Shown piece by piece: positions 1 to 8,074 of a DNA stretch of 32,073 nucleotides. Made by a program: the position numbers and the translations under genes. This DNA comes from Alistipes sp. Its GTDB lineage: Bacteria > Bacteroidota > Bacteroidia > Bacteroidales > Rikenellaceae. Numbering within the stretch: the stretch's first letter is position 1; every line of letters starts with the position of its first letter. Under the pieces are notes generated by a model. It was given only the letters and a program-made list of their open reading frames with translations, had not been told where the DNA came from and made no database searches. Location of the stretch: the NCBI GenBank assembly GCA_017630735.1, contig JAGBUS010000125.1, forward strand, positions 1-32,073, read 5' to 3'.

Positions 1-65
1 TAGGGGATTCGAACCCCTATGTCGTGCGTGAGAGGCACGTATCCTAGCCCTTAGATGAATCCACC
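1..65 (-). tRNA. tRNA-Glu (anticodon CUC), 3' end cut off by window edge
   Basis: Read on the minus strand, the sequence folds as a tRNA: 5' acceptor strand GGTGGAT (65-59), a D-arm containing GGGCTAGGAT, anticodon stem CGTGC/GCACG around the loop CTCTCAC, and T-arm AGGGG-TTCGAAT-CCCCT. The anticodon is CUC, which reads the Glu codon GAG. Only the first base of the 3' acceptor strand lies inside the window. The missing part should read about TCCACC plus the discriminator base. The 65 bases seen plus seven missing give a normal length. Confidence 0.92.
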
Positions 66-102
66 ATTTCAAGCTGTCATTAGGTTATTTCCTTTTGACC
101 CT

Positions 103-134
103 GCAAAAATACGGCAAATATTTTATTCACCAAA
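103..134 (-). promoter_or_regulatory. Promoter for tRNA-Glu
   Basis: On the minus strand there is a -33 TTTG (131-134), a 19-base spacer, and a -7 TATTTTTG ending at 104. This fits the Bacteroidota consensus TTTG-N19/20-TAnnTTTG. The tRNA 5' end lies about 38 bases downstream. Confidence 0.75.
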
Positions 135-269
135 ACTTTTTACAACTTTTTTTATGAAAAATGCATTTTTTTTGTGTTTGAGCTTAAAATACAACATAAA
201 TAGTGTGAAAATGTTGTAAATTCGACTGATTATCCTATGTTTTTCTCTGGTATAACTTAGAGCAGATAC

Positions 270-301
270 TTTGTTGTATTGATAAATATTTATAACTTTA
301 C
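270..301 (+). promoter_or_regulatory. Promoter for the DUF3298 lipoprotein gene
   Basis: TTTG (270-273), a 19-base spacer, then TAACTTTA (293-300). This is one mismatch from TAnnTTTG. The start codon is at 323, giving a leader of roughly 17 bases. It is back to back with the tRNA promoter. Confidence 0.6.
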
Positions 302-322
302 ACAAAATTAAATGTTAGAACT

Positions 323-1072
323 ATGAGAAAGTATTTGTTTTTTATCGTTACAATGGTGGCAGTAGCCCTTGTTTCATGTAATAATAGAGAGAAAGAAGTA
401 TATCCTGAGTTTGAGCCATTCATATTTGAGGCAACGGACGGCTCCACATACGAGGTAATGATTACTTACCAGCGTATAGCAAATATGTGGGACAGGGAGG
501 TTTTTGCAAAGATAGAGTGGCAGAACTACACAAATTCATTCGCAGGTTATGATACCGAGGTGGTGTCGAACGATGATGGTTTTATCCGTATGGATCTCGA
601 TGCTATGGCAAAGCATATCGTTGACGAGTATTCGGGATATGCAGAGGAGAGTGAAGGTCCTATGTGTTGCTACTCTATGGATCAGTCTGCATTCTTTGTG
701 CGCAACAATAGTGTGCTCTGCTATGAGACTATCGTAGAATCATATACTGGAGGTGCTCATGGCGGTCAGACATTGTGGTATGAGTGTTTTGATTTAAATA
801 CTGGAAGTCTCTATGATTTTAGCTACTTGTTTGAGGGAGAATGGAGCGATGATCTAAGATCATTGGTTTATGATAAGCTTGTCGCGGAGTATACCATATT
901 GATAGATGCTCCAGAGTTGTTGCCTATCGCTGGTTCTGTGATGCTATCTGATGAAGGTGTTGTATTGGTATATCAGCCTTACGAGGTCGCTTCATATTCT
1001 GAGGGTATAATATCTGTTGAGATTACAGATGAGGAGTTAGAGCAGATGGCGGTGCCATTACTTTGGGAATAA
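323..1072 (+). CDS. DUF3298/RsiV-like lipoprotein
   Basis: A 249-residue protein. Residues 1-18 form a short lipoprotein signal and LVSC places the lipidated cysteine at residue 19, so it should be membrane-anchored and face the periplasm or the surface. The C-terminal half has the DUF3298 signature: YTGGAHGG (141-148), then FDLNTGSLYDFSYLF (about 156-170), then a stretch like the family's 'deG..L.Y.pYeva.Y.eG' motif. The N-terminal part (about 27-110) probably corresponds to the DUF4163-type domain found with DUF3298 in PdaC and RsiV-like proteins. RsiV binds lysozyme in Bacillus, but nothing here shows that activity, and there is no anti-sigma region or neighbouring sigma factor. It is a single-gene unit with its own promoter and terminator. 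Substrate or partner unknown. Confidence 0.8.
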   Translation: MRKYLFFIVTMVAVALVSCNNREKEVYPEFEPFIFEATDGSTYEVMITYQRIANMWDREVFAKIEWQNYTNSFAGYDTEVVSNDDGFIRMDLDAMAKHIVDEYSGYAEESEGPMCCYSMDQSAFFVRNNSVLCYETIVESYTGGAHGGQTLWYECFDLNTGSLYDFSYLFEGEWSDDLRSLVYDKLVAEYTILIDAPELLPIAGSVMLSDEGVVLVYQPYEVASYSEGIISVEITDEELEQMAVPLLWE

Positions 1073-1090
1073 TAGTTATAATATAAATGA

Positions 1091-1124
1091 TATAGGGAGG
1101 TTGGTTTATTCCTACCTCCCTATA
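1091..1124. terminator. Bidirectional terminator hairpin
   Basis: A perfect 11-bp stem, TATAGGGAGGT (1091-1101) with ACCTCCCTATA (1114-1124), and a 12-base loop. It lies between two convergent genes. The flanks are A/T-rich rather than pure T tracts, so it may act in both directions. Confidence 0.7.
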
Positions 1125-1132
1125 AATCTATT

Positions 1133-2605
1133 TTACATTATCGTGTAGCTTGATGCTCTGCCATTAGGGTAGATGCCATCTATTGATGTTATTTTTTCAG
1201 TTATGCGGTTCAGGTCGTCGAGACTATTTATCTCGCGGTCGTTGATGTGTGTAATTATATACCCTTCGCGCACGCGGCAACGCTCAAGGAGACCACCGCT
1301 TATAATTTTTGTCACCTGCACACCACCTTTTATATCCAGCTCTTTGCACAAGTGTGTAGGTACGTTGTTGAACTTTGCACCGAGCTCTTTAATCGCATCT
1401 ATGCTATCCTTTGTGAGTAGTTGCTTCTCGCCAGCTTTGTTTTGAAGTGTTGCCACTACCTTCATATTCTTCTCACCACGGCGTAGCTCGATTGTTATGC
1501 TATCTCCTGGTCTGCGCTTGCTTATTTGCTCCACGAATGTTGATGAGTCGTTTGTTGTCACGCCATCTAAAGCAGTGATAATATCTCCCTTGCGGATGCC
1601 TGCCTCCGATGCTGCTCCATTCTCAGCCACTGACGCAACGTAGATACCTCCAATCTCGCTGATGCCTGCGGTCTCACCCATCTGGTCTATAAATTGTTGG
1701 TCTATCGCGCGGAACGATATTCCTAACACCGCACGCTGTACCACGCCCGACTCCTTGAGGTCTATAACTATTTTACGAACAATAGTCTCTGGTACAGCAA
1801 ATGAGTAGCCCACATAACTGCCTGTAGAGGTCTTAATGATGGTGTTTATTCCCACCAACTCACCGCGTGTATTTACCAATGCACCTCCCGAATTACCTGG
1901 ATTAACGGCAGCATCGGTCTGAATGAATGATTCGATACCCGACTGACTGTTCAATGCTCCGAGACTACGCGCCTTAGCAGATACTATGCCTGCTGTGATT
2001 GTAGACTGCAAATCCATAGGGTAGCCTATGGCAAGCACCCACTCTCCAAGGCGTAGTTCGTCCGATGAGCCAAATGGTAGGGTAGGCAACCCTGAAGACT
2101 CTATTTTAATGAGAGCTACGTCAGTTGCAGGGTCTGAGCCAATTATCTTAGCGTCGAATACTCTGCCGTCATAGAGTTTCACGCGCAATGTTTTAGCGTT
2201 CTCTATAACGTGGTTGTTTGTTACGATATATCCATCCTCCGAGATTATTACACCTGAGCCTCCTGCGCGTGCCTCACGCTCGCCATAGCCTTGTGGGTAG
2301 CCGAAGAACTCAAAGAATGGGTCGCGTGGCATAGAGCTATTGCCTACACTTATCGTAGCCTCGATGTTCACTACGGCACGCACGGCATTCTCGGCAGCAT
2401 ACGTAAGGTCAGGATATTCGCTGCGCACTACCGTAGAGGCAAATTGTGCATCGGTTACGGGGTTTTCCGAAAATGGATTGTCCGATATCTCGGAGTTGTT
2501 GCTTTGAGGGATTGATAGTTTGCCTGTTGTTAGATACATTGTCGCGTATGCGCTCATTGCTGCCACTGCAACAACAACCGCAAGGTTTAAAATTCGCTTT
2601 TTCAT
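1133..2605 (-). CDS. htrA: HtrA/DegP-family periplasmic serine protease
   Basis: A 490-residue Do-family protease, which degrades or refolds damaged envelope proteins. An N-terminal hydrophobic segment (about 6-25, no lipobox) is a signal or anchor. The trypsin-like domain carries the full triad: His132 in TNNHV, Asp162 in ATDVALIKI, Ser239 in GNSGG. Two PDZ domains follow, at about 285-375 and 410-480. The reading frame extends upstream to a TTG at 2635, but the ATG at 2605 begins MKKRILNLAVV, a proper signal sequence, so I use that start. The gene converges on the DUF3298 lipoprotein gene and follows the terminator of the lipocalin-like gene. I found no convincing sigma-70-type promoter directly upstream; a TATTTTTG at 2673-2680 lacks a -33 partner. 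Confidence 0.95.
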   Translation of the reverse strand: MKKRILNLAVVVAVAAMSAYATMYLTTGKLSIPQSNNSEISDNPFSENPVTDAQFASTVVRSEYPDLTYAAENAVRAVVNIEATISVGNSSMPRDPFFEFFGYPQGYGEREARAGGSGVIISEDGYIVTNNHVIENAKTLRVKLYDGRVFDAKIIGSDPATDVALIKIESSGLPTLPFGSSDELRLGEWVLAIGYPMDLQSTITAGIVSAKARSLGALNSQSGIESFIQTDAAVNPGNSGGALVNTRGELVGINTIIKTSTGSYVGYSFAVPETIVRKIVIDLKESGVVQRAVLGISFRAIDQQFIDQMGETAGISEIGGIYVASVAENGAASEAGIRKGDIITALDGVTTNDSSTFVEQISKRRPGDSITIELRRGEKNMKVVATLQNKAGEKQLLTKDSIDAIKELGAKFNNVPTHLCKELDIKGGVQVTKIISGGLLERCRVREGYIITHINDREINSLDDLNRITEKITSIDGIYPNGRASSYTIM

Positions 2606-2670
2606 AATTTCAAAAATTTTGTTCCAAAGCGTCAATCTCTATCTATAGGCAATCAGTTTTAATGGTTATT

Positions 2671-2700
2671 TACAAAAATAACGCCCCGATGGAGCGTTAT
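2671..2700 (-). terminator. Terminator of the lipocalin-like gene
   Basis: Minus-strand stem ATAACGC/GCGTTAT (2700-2694 with 2684-2678) enclosing CC/GG pairs, followed directly by a T-rich run. It is 22 bases beyond the stop codon at 2722. Confidence 0.65.
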
Positions 2701-2721
2701 ATTGTATAAGTTAGTATAAAA

Positions 2722-3384
2722 TTAATTTTCCTTCTTGCTATATTTAACCTCTGTGTTGCTGTTTGCCGCTTTGAGGTATAGGTTGTTTCCACTCATGCGG
2801 TAGGTGTACTCCGTGGTAGCCTCTGTTTCAATGTCCTTTAAGTATAGTTTACTGTCGTCGAAGGTATATTTGTACTCTCTCGGATGTGTAACATCTTCGA
2901 TTCTGTTACTTGCCTCGTTGTATCGTACCTCATTTTTACTTGCATCTGTTGGTGTGTATAGGCAAAAACGCTTATCTACACGTTTTCCATTTACGGTTGT
3001 TGCATACACCCATTCTCCCATCAGCGTGTCGTCAGCGTCCACTCCTCGGTAGAATACATGTTCTATTTCACCATACTCATCCGTCTCTCTCGCCACGTGT
3101 AGGGTATCTCCCTCAAAATAGTAATCCCACTCAATAGTCTCTTTATCACCAGCGTAGTAGATGAAGAGTTTATTCTGCTCTACCTTGTAGGTAAATGGAG
3201 ACCTTGTAAGACCTGCGTACTTGCCATTCTTATCATAGTCGTCTATTGTGAGGTATCCTGAGTAATCATCATAGAATCGCCAAACATATATATACTTGGC
3301 AGTTCCTACTTGTACATCTCCGTCTGCTTCCCAGGTGCGCGTCCACATGCCTATGAAATTCTCGATTTCGACATCTACCACCAT
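2722..3384 (-). CDS. Hypothetical protein with two lipocalin-like domains
   Basis: A 220-residue protein with no hydrophobic N-terminus. Codons upstream of the ATG at 3384 run into a stop at 3421-3423, so a hidden signal peptide is not possible. Two similar halves are visible. Residues about 10-98 start with GMWTRTW and end with YYFEGDTLHV; residues about 121-213 start with GEWVYATT and end with YRMSGNNLYL. Each reads as 'G.W' followed by alternating beta strands and a late 'Y...gn.L.l' strand, as in the small lipocalin-like domains of Bacteroidota hypothetical proteins. The ligand is unknown. Most relatives I know of are secreted lipoproteins, so a form without a signal is odd. It is transcribed alone, between two terminators. 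The domain call is by pattern only. Confidence 0.6.
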   Translation of the reverse strand: MVVDVEIENFIGMWTRTWEADGDVQVGTAKYIYVWRFYDDYSGYLTIDDYDKNGKYAGLTRSPFTYKVEQNKLFIYYAGDKETIEWDYYFEGDTLHVARETDEYGEIEHVFYRGVDADDTLMGEWVYATTVNGKRVDKRFCLYTPTDASKNEVRYNEASNRIEDVTHPREYKYTFDDSKLYLKDIETEATTEYTYRMSGNNLYLKAANSNTEVKYSKKEN

Positions 3385-3458
3385 TTTAAACCATTTTCTA
3401 AGTGCCCGAAAATCATGTTGTTATACCGCTGTGTTCTGTAGTATATTATCCAAAGAGA

Positions 3459-3493
3459 AAGGGCTTACCAACACAATGGTTGGTAAAGCCCTT
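3459..3493 (-). terminator. Terminator of the hpt-ftsB unit
   Basis: A long hairpin: AAGGGC-TTT-ACCAAC on one side pairs with GTTGGT-AA-GCCCTT on the other, with a single bulge and a short loop. Minus-strand reading continues into TTCTCTTTGG. The stem begins inside the stop codon of the FtsB-like gene (3492-3494). Confidence 0.75.
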
Positions 3494-3776
3494 ATTCCAT
3501 GATATATACTGTCTCGCCTTTACGTTGCATGTGATACGTTTCGCGAGCATATTGTTCCATAAACTCCGGGGAGGTGGTGATTTTGTGGATGAAGATGCTA
3601 TCAGACTTGATTTTATCTTCAAGCATTTGGATATTTGCCTCCACAATTTTACGATCACGGCGCGTGCGTAGCATATCACCCAGTGTGCTTATGGATACAA
3701 CAACCGTACAGATGGCAATAACGACAGTTAGTGCCACCCAGAAGATGTTGATATACTTCACACGTTTCCCTTTCAT
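3492..3776 (-). CDS. ftsB: FtsB/DivIC-type septum formation initiator
   Basis: A 94-residue single-pass protein with the family layout: a short cytoplasmic start (MKGKRVKYIN), a transmembrane helix at about 11-32, a coiled coil at about 38-65, then the closing motif YARETYHMQRKGETVYIME, which matches the family's 'E.aRE.Y.m...gE.vy'. Members join FtsL and FtsQ/DivIB at the division site and help activate septal peptidoglycan synthesis. It starts 9 bases after the hpt stop codon, so the two are probably co-transcribed. FtsB and DivIC cannot be told apart at this level. Confidence 0.85.
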   Translation of the reverse strand: MKGKRVKYINIFWVALTVVIAICTVVVSISTLGDMLRTRRDRKIVEANIQMLEDKIKSDSIFIHKITTSPEFMEQYARETYHMQRKGETVYIME

Positions 3777-3785
3777 GGTACGAAA

Positions 3786-4325
3786 TTAATCCTCGTCCAA
3801 GACGTAGATATCCTTAAGGTTACGACCAATCTGGTTGTAGTCAAGACCATAACCTACGATAAATTCATTGCCAATAGGCATCGCTACGTAGTCAATATTG
3901 TACTCGTAGAGGAACTTCTCAGGCTTGAAGAAGAGAGTACAGATTGAGATGCTTGCAGGGTTACGCTGCTTTAGATAGTCGAGGAGGTAGTTCATACTAT
4001 GACCTGTCTCCACGATATCCTCCACGATGATGATATCCTTACCCTCGATATCGAAGTCGATTCCGAATTGCTGCTTAACATTTCCAGTAGACTGCGTACC
4101 CTCGTATGACGAAATCTTCACAAACGCAAGGCGTGAGTCAAAATTAATCTTACGTACCAAGTCGCTGAGGAATAGGAACGAGCCACTCAAAACACCAAGG
4201 AACACAGGGGTCTTACCAGCATAACGCTGGTCAAGTTGCTCTGCAACGCGTGCCACAGCCTTGTCGATTTCCTCGGCAGGAATCATCTTCTTAAATCTAC
4301 GGTCAAGGAGTTTTATCTTATCCAT
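3786..4325 (-). CDS. hpt: Hypoxanthine phosphoribosyltransferase
   Basis: A 179-residue purine salvage enzyme that makes IMP (and usually GMP) from the free base and PRPP. The PRPP-binding loop is clear at about 98-110, IIIVEDIVETGHS, with the acidic pair Glu102-Asp103. The early motif VLSGSFLFLSDL (about 45-56) and the late one IGNEFIVGYGLDY are also typical of this family. Length is normal. It has its own promoter (4342-4373) just beyond the end of the hydrogenase operon and leads a two-gene unit with the FtsB-like gene. Confidence 0.95.
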   Translation of the reverse strand: MDKIKLLDRRFKKMIPAEEIDKAVARVAEQLDQRYAGKTPVFLGVLSGSFLFLSDLVRKINFDSRLAFVKISSYEGTQSTGNVKQQFGIDFDIEGKDIIIVEDIVETGHSMNYLLDYLKQRNPASISICTLFFKPEKFLYEYNIDYVAMPIGNEFIVGYGLDYNQIGRNLKDIYVLDED

Positions 4326-4341
4326 AATTAAAAACTTTTTT

Positions 4342-4373
4342 CAAAGTTATATATTTATTTTCACATATCCAAA
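4342..4373 (-). promoter_or_regulatory. Promoter for hpt-ftsB
   Basis: Minus-strand TTTG (4370-4373), a 20-base spacer, TAACTTTG (4349-4342). The -33 box directly abuts the hydF stop codon (4374-4376). No terminator separates hydF from hpt, so some read-through from the hyd operon is possible. Confidence 0.8.
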
Positions 4374-5555
4374 CTACGAAGTCTTAACTCTGTCGAGTAT
4401 ACCACCCAATGCGGCAAGGATAACACCATAATTGGTAATGGCAACCCCTTGCTTACGAGCTCTCTCAATGCGACTAAGCACATGCTTGCGGTTGAACATA
4501 CAAGCTCCGCAGTGAATAACAAGGTCGTACACCGATAGATCTTCGGGGTAGTCTGCGCCACCTACAATATCTATTTGTAGCTCATTGCCAAACTTTTTGC
4601 GAAGAATCGCAGGGAGTTTCACACGTCCTATATCCTCATTCTGTGGCGTGTGCGTGCATGCCTCAGCAATCAGTATTCGCGATGATGAGGTAAGCTTCTT
4701 CAAGGCTTTTACACCCTCGGTGAAGAGTGCAATATCACCCTTATATCGCGCAAAGAGTATAGAGAACGATGTTAATACCGATGCCTCAGGCTTAAGTGCA
4801 TACACGTCGTTAAAAGCCTGCGAATCTGTGATTATCAACTTAGGTGCCTCGGCTAACCCTGCGAGTGCTGTTGCCATAGTCTGCGGTGTGCAACATACGG
4901 GCACACAACCTCTATCCAAGAGTTCGCGTATGGTCTGCACCTGAGGCTGTATCAAGCGACCCTTAGGTGCAGATTTATCCTGAGGCATTACAAGAAGCAC
5001 TATATCTCCTGCCTCGCAAAATCCCTCGGTGATAAGTCGCTCCTCGGCAGGGCGAATAGCCACAATCGCCTTTGTGAGCTCCTCGATACCCTCTCCTGTA
5101 AGTGCGCTTATAGCCACGACATCCCTATTTGTAACCCTCGCCAACTCTTCCTTTATCGCTTCATGATTTTCCAGCCTATCGATATGTGCAAGAGCTATTA
5201 AGGTAGGTATCTCTCTGATGCGACACTCCTCCATAAGTCGTAGCTCATTCTCGCCACCAGCCTCGGTAAAGAGAATAATGGCTATATCGGTCTTATCCAG
5301 AACCTTTGCGCTACGTGCCACACGCTCTGCGCCAAGGAGTGTGTTATCGTCCAAACCTGGGGTGTCTATGAGTATTGCAGCTCCGAGACCATTTATCTCT
5401 ATCGCCTTTTGCACTGGGTCTGTCGTAGTACCTGCCACGGGAGATACTATCGCCACATCCTGCCCTGTAAGGCGGTTTACGAGAGTCGACTTACCTGCGT
5501 TGCAACGCCCGAAGATGGCGATATGAACACGCTCTGATGATGGTGCGCTCTGCAT
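4374..5555 (-). CDS. hydF: [FeFe] hydrogenase maturation GTPase HydF
   Basis: A 393-residue scaffold protein on which the 2Fe subcluster is completed before transfer to apo-HydA. The N-terminal GTPase domain shows the P-loop GRCNAGKS (16-23), G2 region AGTTTDP and G3 DTPGLDD (64-70). The C-terminal [4Fe-4S] site is the HydF pattern C-x-H...HCxxC: Cys300, His302, His348, Cys349, Cys352. The reading frame allows a start at 5591 inside hydG, but the Met at 5555 leaves four bases after the hydG stop and gives the usual short lead (MQSAPSSERVHIAIFG). The G4 motif, normally NKxD, reads AHID (123-126), which may change nucleotide selectivity. It is the last gene of hydA-E-G-F. Confidence 0.95.
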   Translation of the reverse strand: MQSAPSSERVHIAIFGRCNAGKSTLVNRLTGQDVAIVSPVAGTTTDPVQKAIEINGLGAAILIDTPGLDDNTLLGAERVARSAKVLDKTDIAIILFTEAGGENELRLMEECRIREIPTLIALAHIDRLENHEAIKEELARVTNRDVVAISALTGEGIEELTKAIVAIRPAEERLITEGFCEAGDIVLLVMPQDKSAPKGRLIQPQVQTIRELLDRGCVPVCCTPQTMATALAGLAEAPKLIITDSQAFNDVYALKPEASVLTSFSILFARYKGDIALFTEGVKALKKLTSSSRILIAEACTHTPQNEDIGRVKLPAILRKKFGNELQIDIVGGADYPEDLSVYDLVIHCGACMFNRKHVLSRIERARKQGVAITNYGVILAALGGILDRVKTS

Positions 5556-5559
5556 AGGC

Positions 5560-6990
5560 TTAGAATCTGAAATCTCGCTTACCCTCGGCAATCGCCTTGA
5601 GGTTATCCATTGTTATGCGTCGCACCTTCTCCGAAGGGATAATCTGTGTGAGGCGGTCGATCATCTTCGCTCCCTCAATCTTCACATGTGGCGATGCGTA
5701 GTCCTCAAGATACTCGGCAAGTGTCATAAGAGCATTAGGAGCACAGCAGTTACCTATCAAGCCACGCTTTGCAAGCGACATAAAGCGATCGCCTGTACGA
5801 CCCTCGCGGTAGCAGGCGGTACAGAAGCTTGGAATGTAACCAAGTTCAAGAAGCCATCCTACAATCTCATCGAGTGTGCGGTTATCTGAGATGTCGAACT
5901 GTGCAGAGTCCTCTGCATCCACAATGCCATCAGCATATCCACCAACAGATGTCTTTGATCCACCACTAAGCTGCGAAACGCCCACGTCAAGTACCAACTC
6001 ACGGCACGCCTTCGACTCACGTGTAGATACAATCATACCTGTATATGGCGCAGCAATACGCAATACTGCAACTATACGACGGAATACATCGTCGGTAACA
6101 GCATTAGGGAAGTCGTTAGGGTCGATATCATCCGCTGGGCGGATACGTGGTACACTAATAGTGTGTGGACCAACACCAAAGCGAGCCTCAAGATGCTCAG
6201 CATGCATAAGGATACCCACAACATCGTAGCGGTAGTTCGATAGTCCGAACAATGCACCTACGCCTACATCGTCGATACCACCAAGCATAGCTCTATCCAT
6301 CGCCTCAGTGTGGTATGCCCAGTCGCTCTTAGGTCCTGTAGGATGCAATTCCTCGTATGTCGCCTTATCGTATGTCTCCTCAAAGAGGATATAGGTGCCG
6401 ATGCCGGCATCCTTCAATCGTGTATAGTTCTCGACAGTTGTTGCTGCGATATTTACGTTTACACGGCGTATAGCTCCGTTCTTGTGGTGGATAGAGTAGA
6501 TGGTGTCGATAGACTCCAATACATATTCAATAGGCGAGAGTTTTGGATGCTCACCAGTCTCCAACGCAAGACGCTTATGACCCATATCCTGAAGTGCAAT
6601 AACCTCACGACGAATCTCCTCCTGTGTGAGCTTACGGCGTGGAATTGTCTTGTTCTTAGCATGATAAGGGCAGTATACACAGCCGTTTACACAGTGGTTA
6701 GAGAGATATAGTGGCGCGAACATCACAATGCGGTTGCCATATATCTTCTCCTTCAATCGGCGTGCTATGGTAAAGATACGCTCCTCGACCTCCTTATTCT
6801 TAACCTCAATAAGGACCGCTGCTTCGCGGTGCGTAATACCCTTGCCCTCCTCTGCTTTCTTGAGAATATCCTCTACAAGAGCCTTATCCTCGGCGGCTTT
6901 CTGAGCATACTCAAGCGTTGCGCGAATCTCTCCGTCGTGGATAAACTCATCGGCACGCTCCGACTTTACGTCATATTTAAATTCACTCAT
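5560..6990 (-). CDS. hydG: [FeFe] hydrogenase maturase HydG (tyrosine lyase)
   Basis: A 476-residue radical SAM enzyme that splits tyrosine and makes the CO and cyanide ligands of the H-cluster as an iron-cysteine synthon. The SAM-binding cluster motif CX3CX2C is Cys100, Cys104, Cys107 (in SNHCVNGCVYCPYH). The C-terminal auxiliary cluster motif CX2CX22C is Cys390, Cys393, Cys416. Full length for the family. It starts 5 bases after the hydE stop, and hydF follows after 4 bases, so the three maturases are tightly coupled. Closest alternative is ThiH, but ThiH lacks this C-terminal extension and the gene sits among hyd genes. Confidence 0.97.
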   Translation of the reverse strand: MSEFKYDVKSERADEFIHDGEIRATLEYAQKAAEDKALVEDILKKAEEGKGITHREAAVLIEVKNKEVEERIFTIARRLKEKIYGNRIVMFAPLYLSNHCVNGCVYCPYHAKNKTIPRRKLTQEEIRREVIALQDMGHKRLALETGEHPKLSPIEYVLESIDTIYSIHHKNGAIRRVNVNIAATTVENYTRLKDAGIGTYILFEETYDKATYEELHPTGPKSDWAYHTEAMDRAMLGGIDDVGVGALFGLSNYRYDVVGILMHAEHLEARFGVGPHTISVPRIRPADDIDPNDFPNAVTDDVFRRIVAVLRIAAPYTGMIVSTRESKACRELVLDVGVSQLSGGSKTSVGGYADGIVDAEDSAQFDISDNRTLDEIVGWLLELGYIPSFCTACYREGRTGDRFMSLAKRGLIGNCCAPNALMTLAEYLEDYASPHVKIEGAKMIDRLTQIIPSEKVRRITMDNLKAIAEGKRDFRF

Positions 6991-6995
6991 AATAG

Positions 6996-8051
6996 TTACT
7001 GTTTTAGGTTGTTAAAATCACCTCTTGAGTAATCGATGTGGTAGCCTATGGTCTGTAGCTCTGTTTCCAGTGCCTGCAATCCTTCGGCTGCCTCCTTACC
7101 CCACGAGGCTTTATTCTCATATATTGCGTACTTTGCTCTAACATCCGAGGGGGATAGGTTGGGCATTACTACGTTAGCTCCTGAGAGTATTCCCTCCAAT
7201 CTGCCTTGCGGTGTGAGTGTCGCAAGTGCCGTTGTTGAGGGGAGCAATGCTTTGGGGAGCATAAGACGCACTATCGCAATTGTTGCAAGTGTGAGGTTGA
7301 TGTCTCCTGCTGGCTCATCTCCAAGCGGTGTTGCCTTATGAGGCAGAAATGGACCTATGCCAACCATCTCTGGCTGCATGCGCTCTATGAGCATCAAATC
7401 CTCCACTAAATGTTCTATTGTCTGCCCCTTAACGCCAATCATCATACCTAAACCTACCTGGTATCCAGTGCGTTTAAGAGCTTCGGCACATTGTATTCTG
7501 TGCTCTAATCCTCTGCCATTTGGGTGTAGCGACTCATAAAGTTTTGCATTTGCTGCTTCATGGCGCAGTAGATAGCGGTTAGCTCCTGCGCGCTTTAGGC
7601 GAATATATGATTGTTCGCTACGCTCACCAAGCGAGAGTGTGATTGCTACATCGGGATAGAGACTACGAATCTGGCATAAGAGCATCTCTAACCATTCGTC
7701 TGAATGTGTTCCATCCTCACCGCCCTGAAGCACAAAGGTTCTAAATCCCAACTTATATCCCTCTTTGCAACACTCCAGGACCTCCTCAGCACTTAGCCTA
7801 TAACGCTCAGCTGTGCGATTGCTGCGTCTAAGACCGCAATACAAACAATCACAGCGACAGTAGCTTGATAGCTCTATTAGTCCGCGTATATATATGCCAA
7901 GTCCGAACTGCTGGCGTGCAGTTCGGACGGCATTGTCACGAAGTAGTTGGAGCATAGTTGGGTCCTGAGCAGCACTCTTAAGTAACTGCCCCATCTCTGA
8001 GGCGTTTAGCCTATCACCATTTACTAATCTCTCAACCAGTATCTTCGTCAT
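6996..8051 (-). CDS. hydE: [FeFe] hydrogenase maturase HydE
   Basis: A 351-residue radical SAM enzyme of the HydE/BioB type with a TIM barrel. It processes the HydG product towards the dithiomethylamine-bridged cluster. The cluster motif is Cys65, Cys69, Cys72, within SYCRCDCLYCGLR. Further family segments include TFVLQGGEDG and the late VVMPNLSPSDVRAKY. The start at 8051 lies 23 bases after the hydA stop. Second gene of the hyd operon. Confidence 0.95.
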   Translation of the reverse strand: MTKILVERLVNGDRLNASEMGQLLKSAAQDPTMLQLLRDNAVRTARQQFGLGIYIRGLIELSSYCRCDCLYCGLRRSNRTAERYRLSAEEVLECCKEGYKLGFRTFVLQGGEDGTHSDEWLEMLLCQIRSLYPDVAITLSLGERSEQSYIRLKRAGANRYLLRHEAANAKLYESLHPNGRGLEHRIQCAEALKRTGYQVGLGMMIGVKGQTIEHLVEDLMLIERMQPEMVGIGPFLPHKATPLGDEPAGDINLTLATIAIVRLMLPKALLPSTTALATLTPQGRLEGILSGANVVMPNLSPSDVRAKYAIYENKASWGKEAAEGLQALETELQTIGYHIDYSRGDFNNLKQ

Positions 8052-8074
8052 TTTTTTAGTTATCGTTTTTTTAA

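Noticed and set aside
123..305. 60-residue minus-strand frame
   Set aside because: It covers two divergent promoters and A/T-rich DNA, and its protein resembles no family. It is a chance frame.
5556..5591. hydF start inside hydG
   Set aside because: The internal Met at 5555 gives the family's usual short lead and a 4-base gap after hydG. The longer form is possible but less likely.
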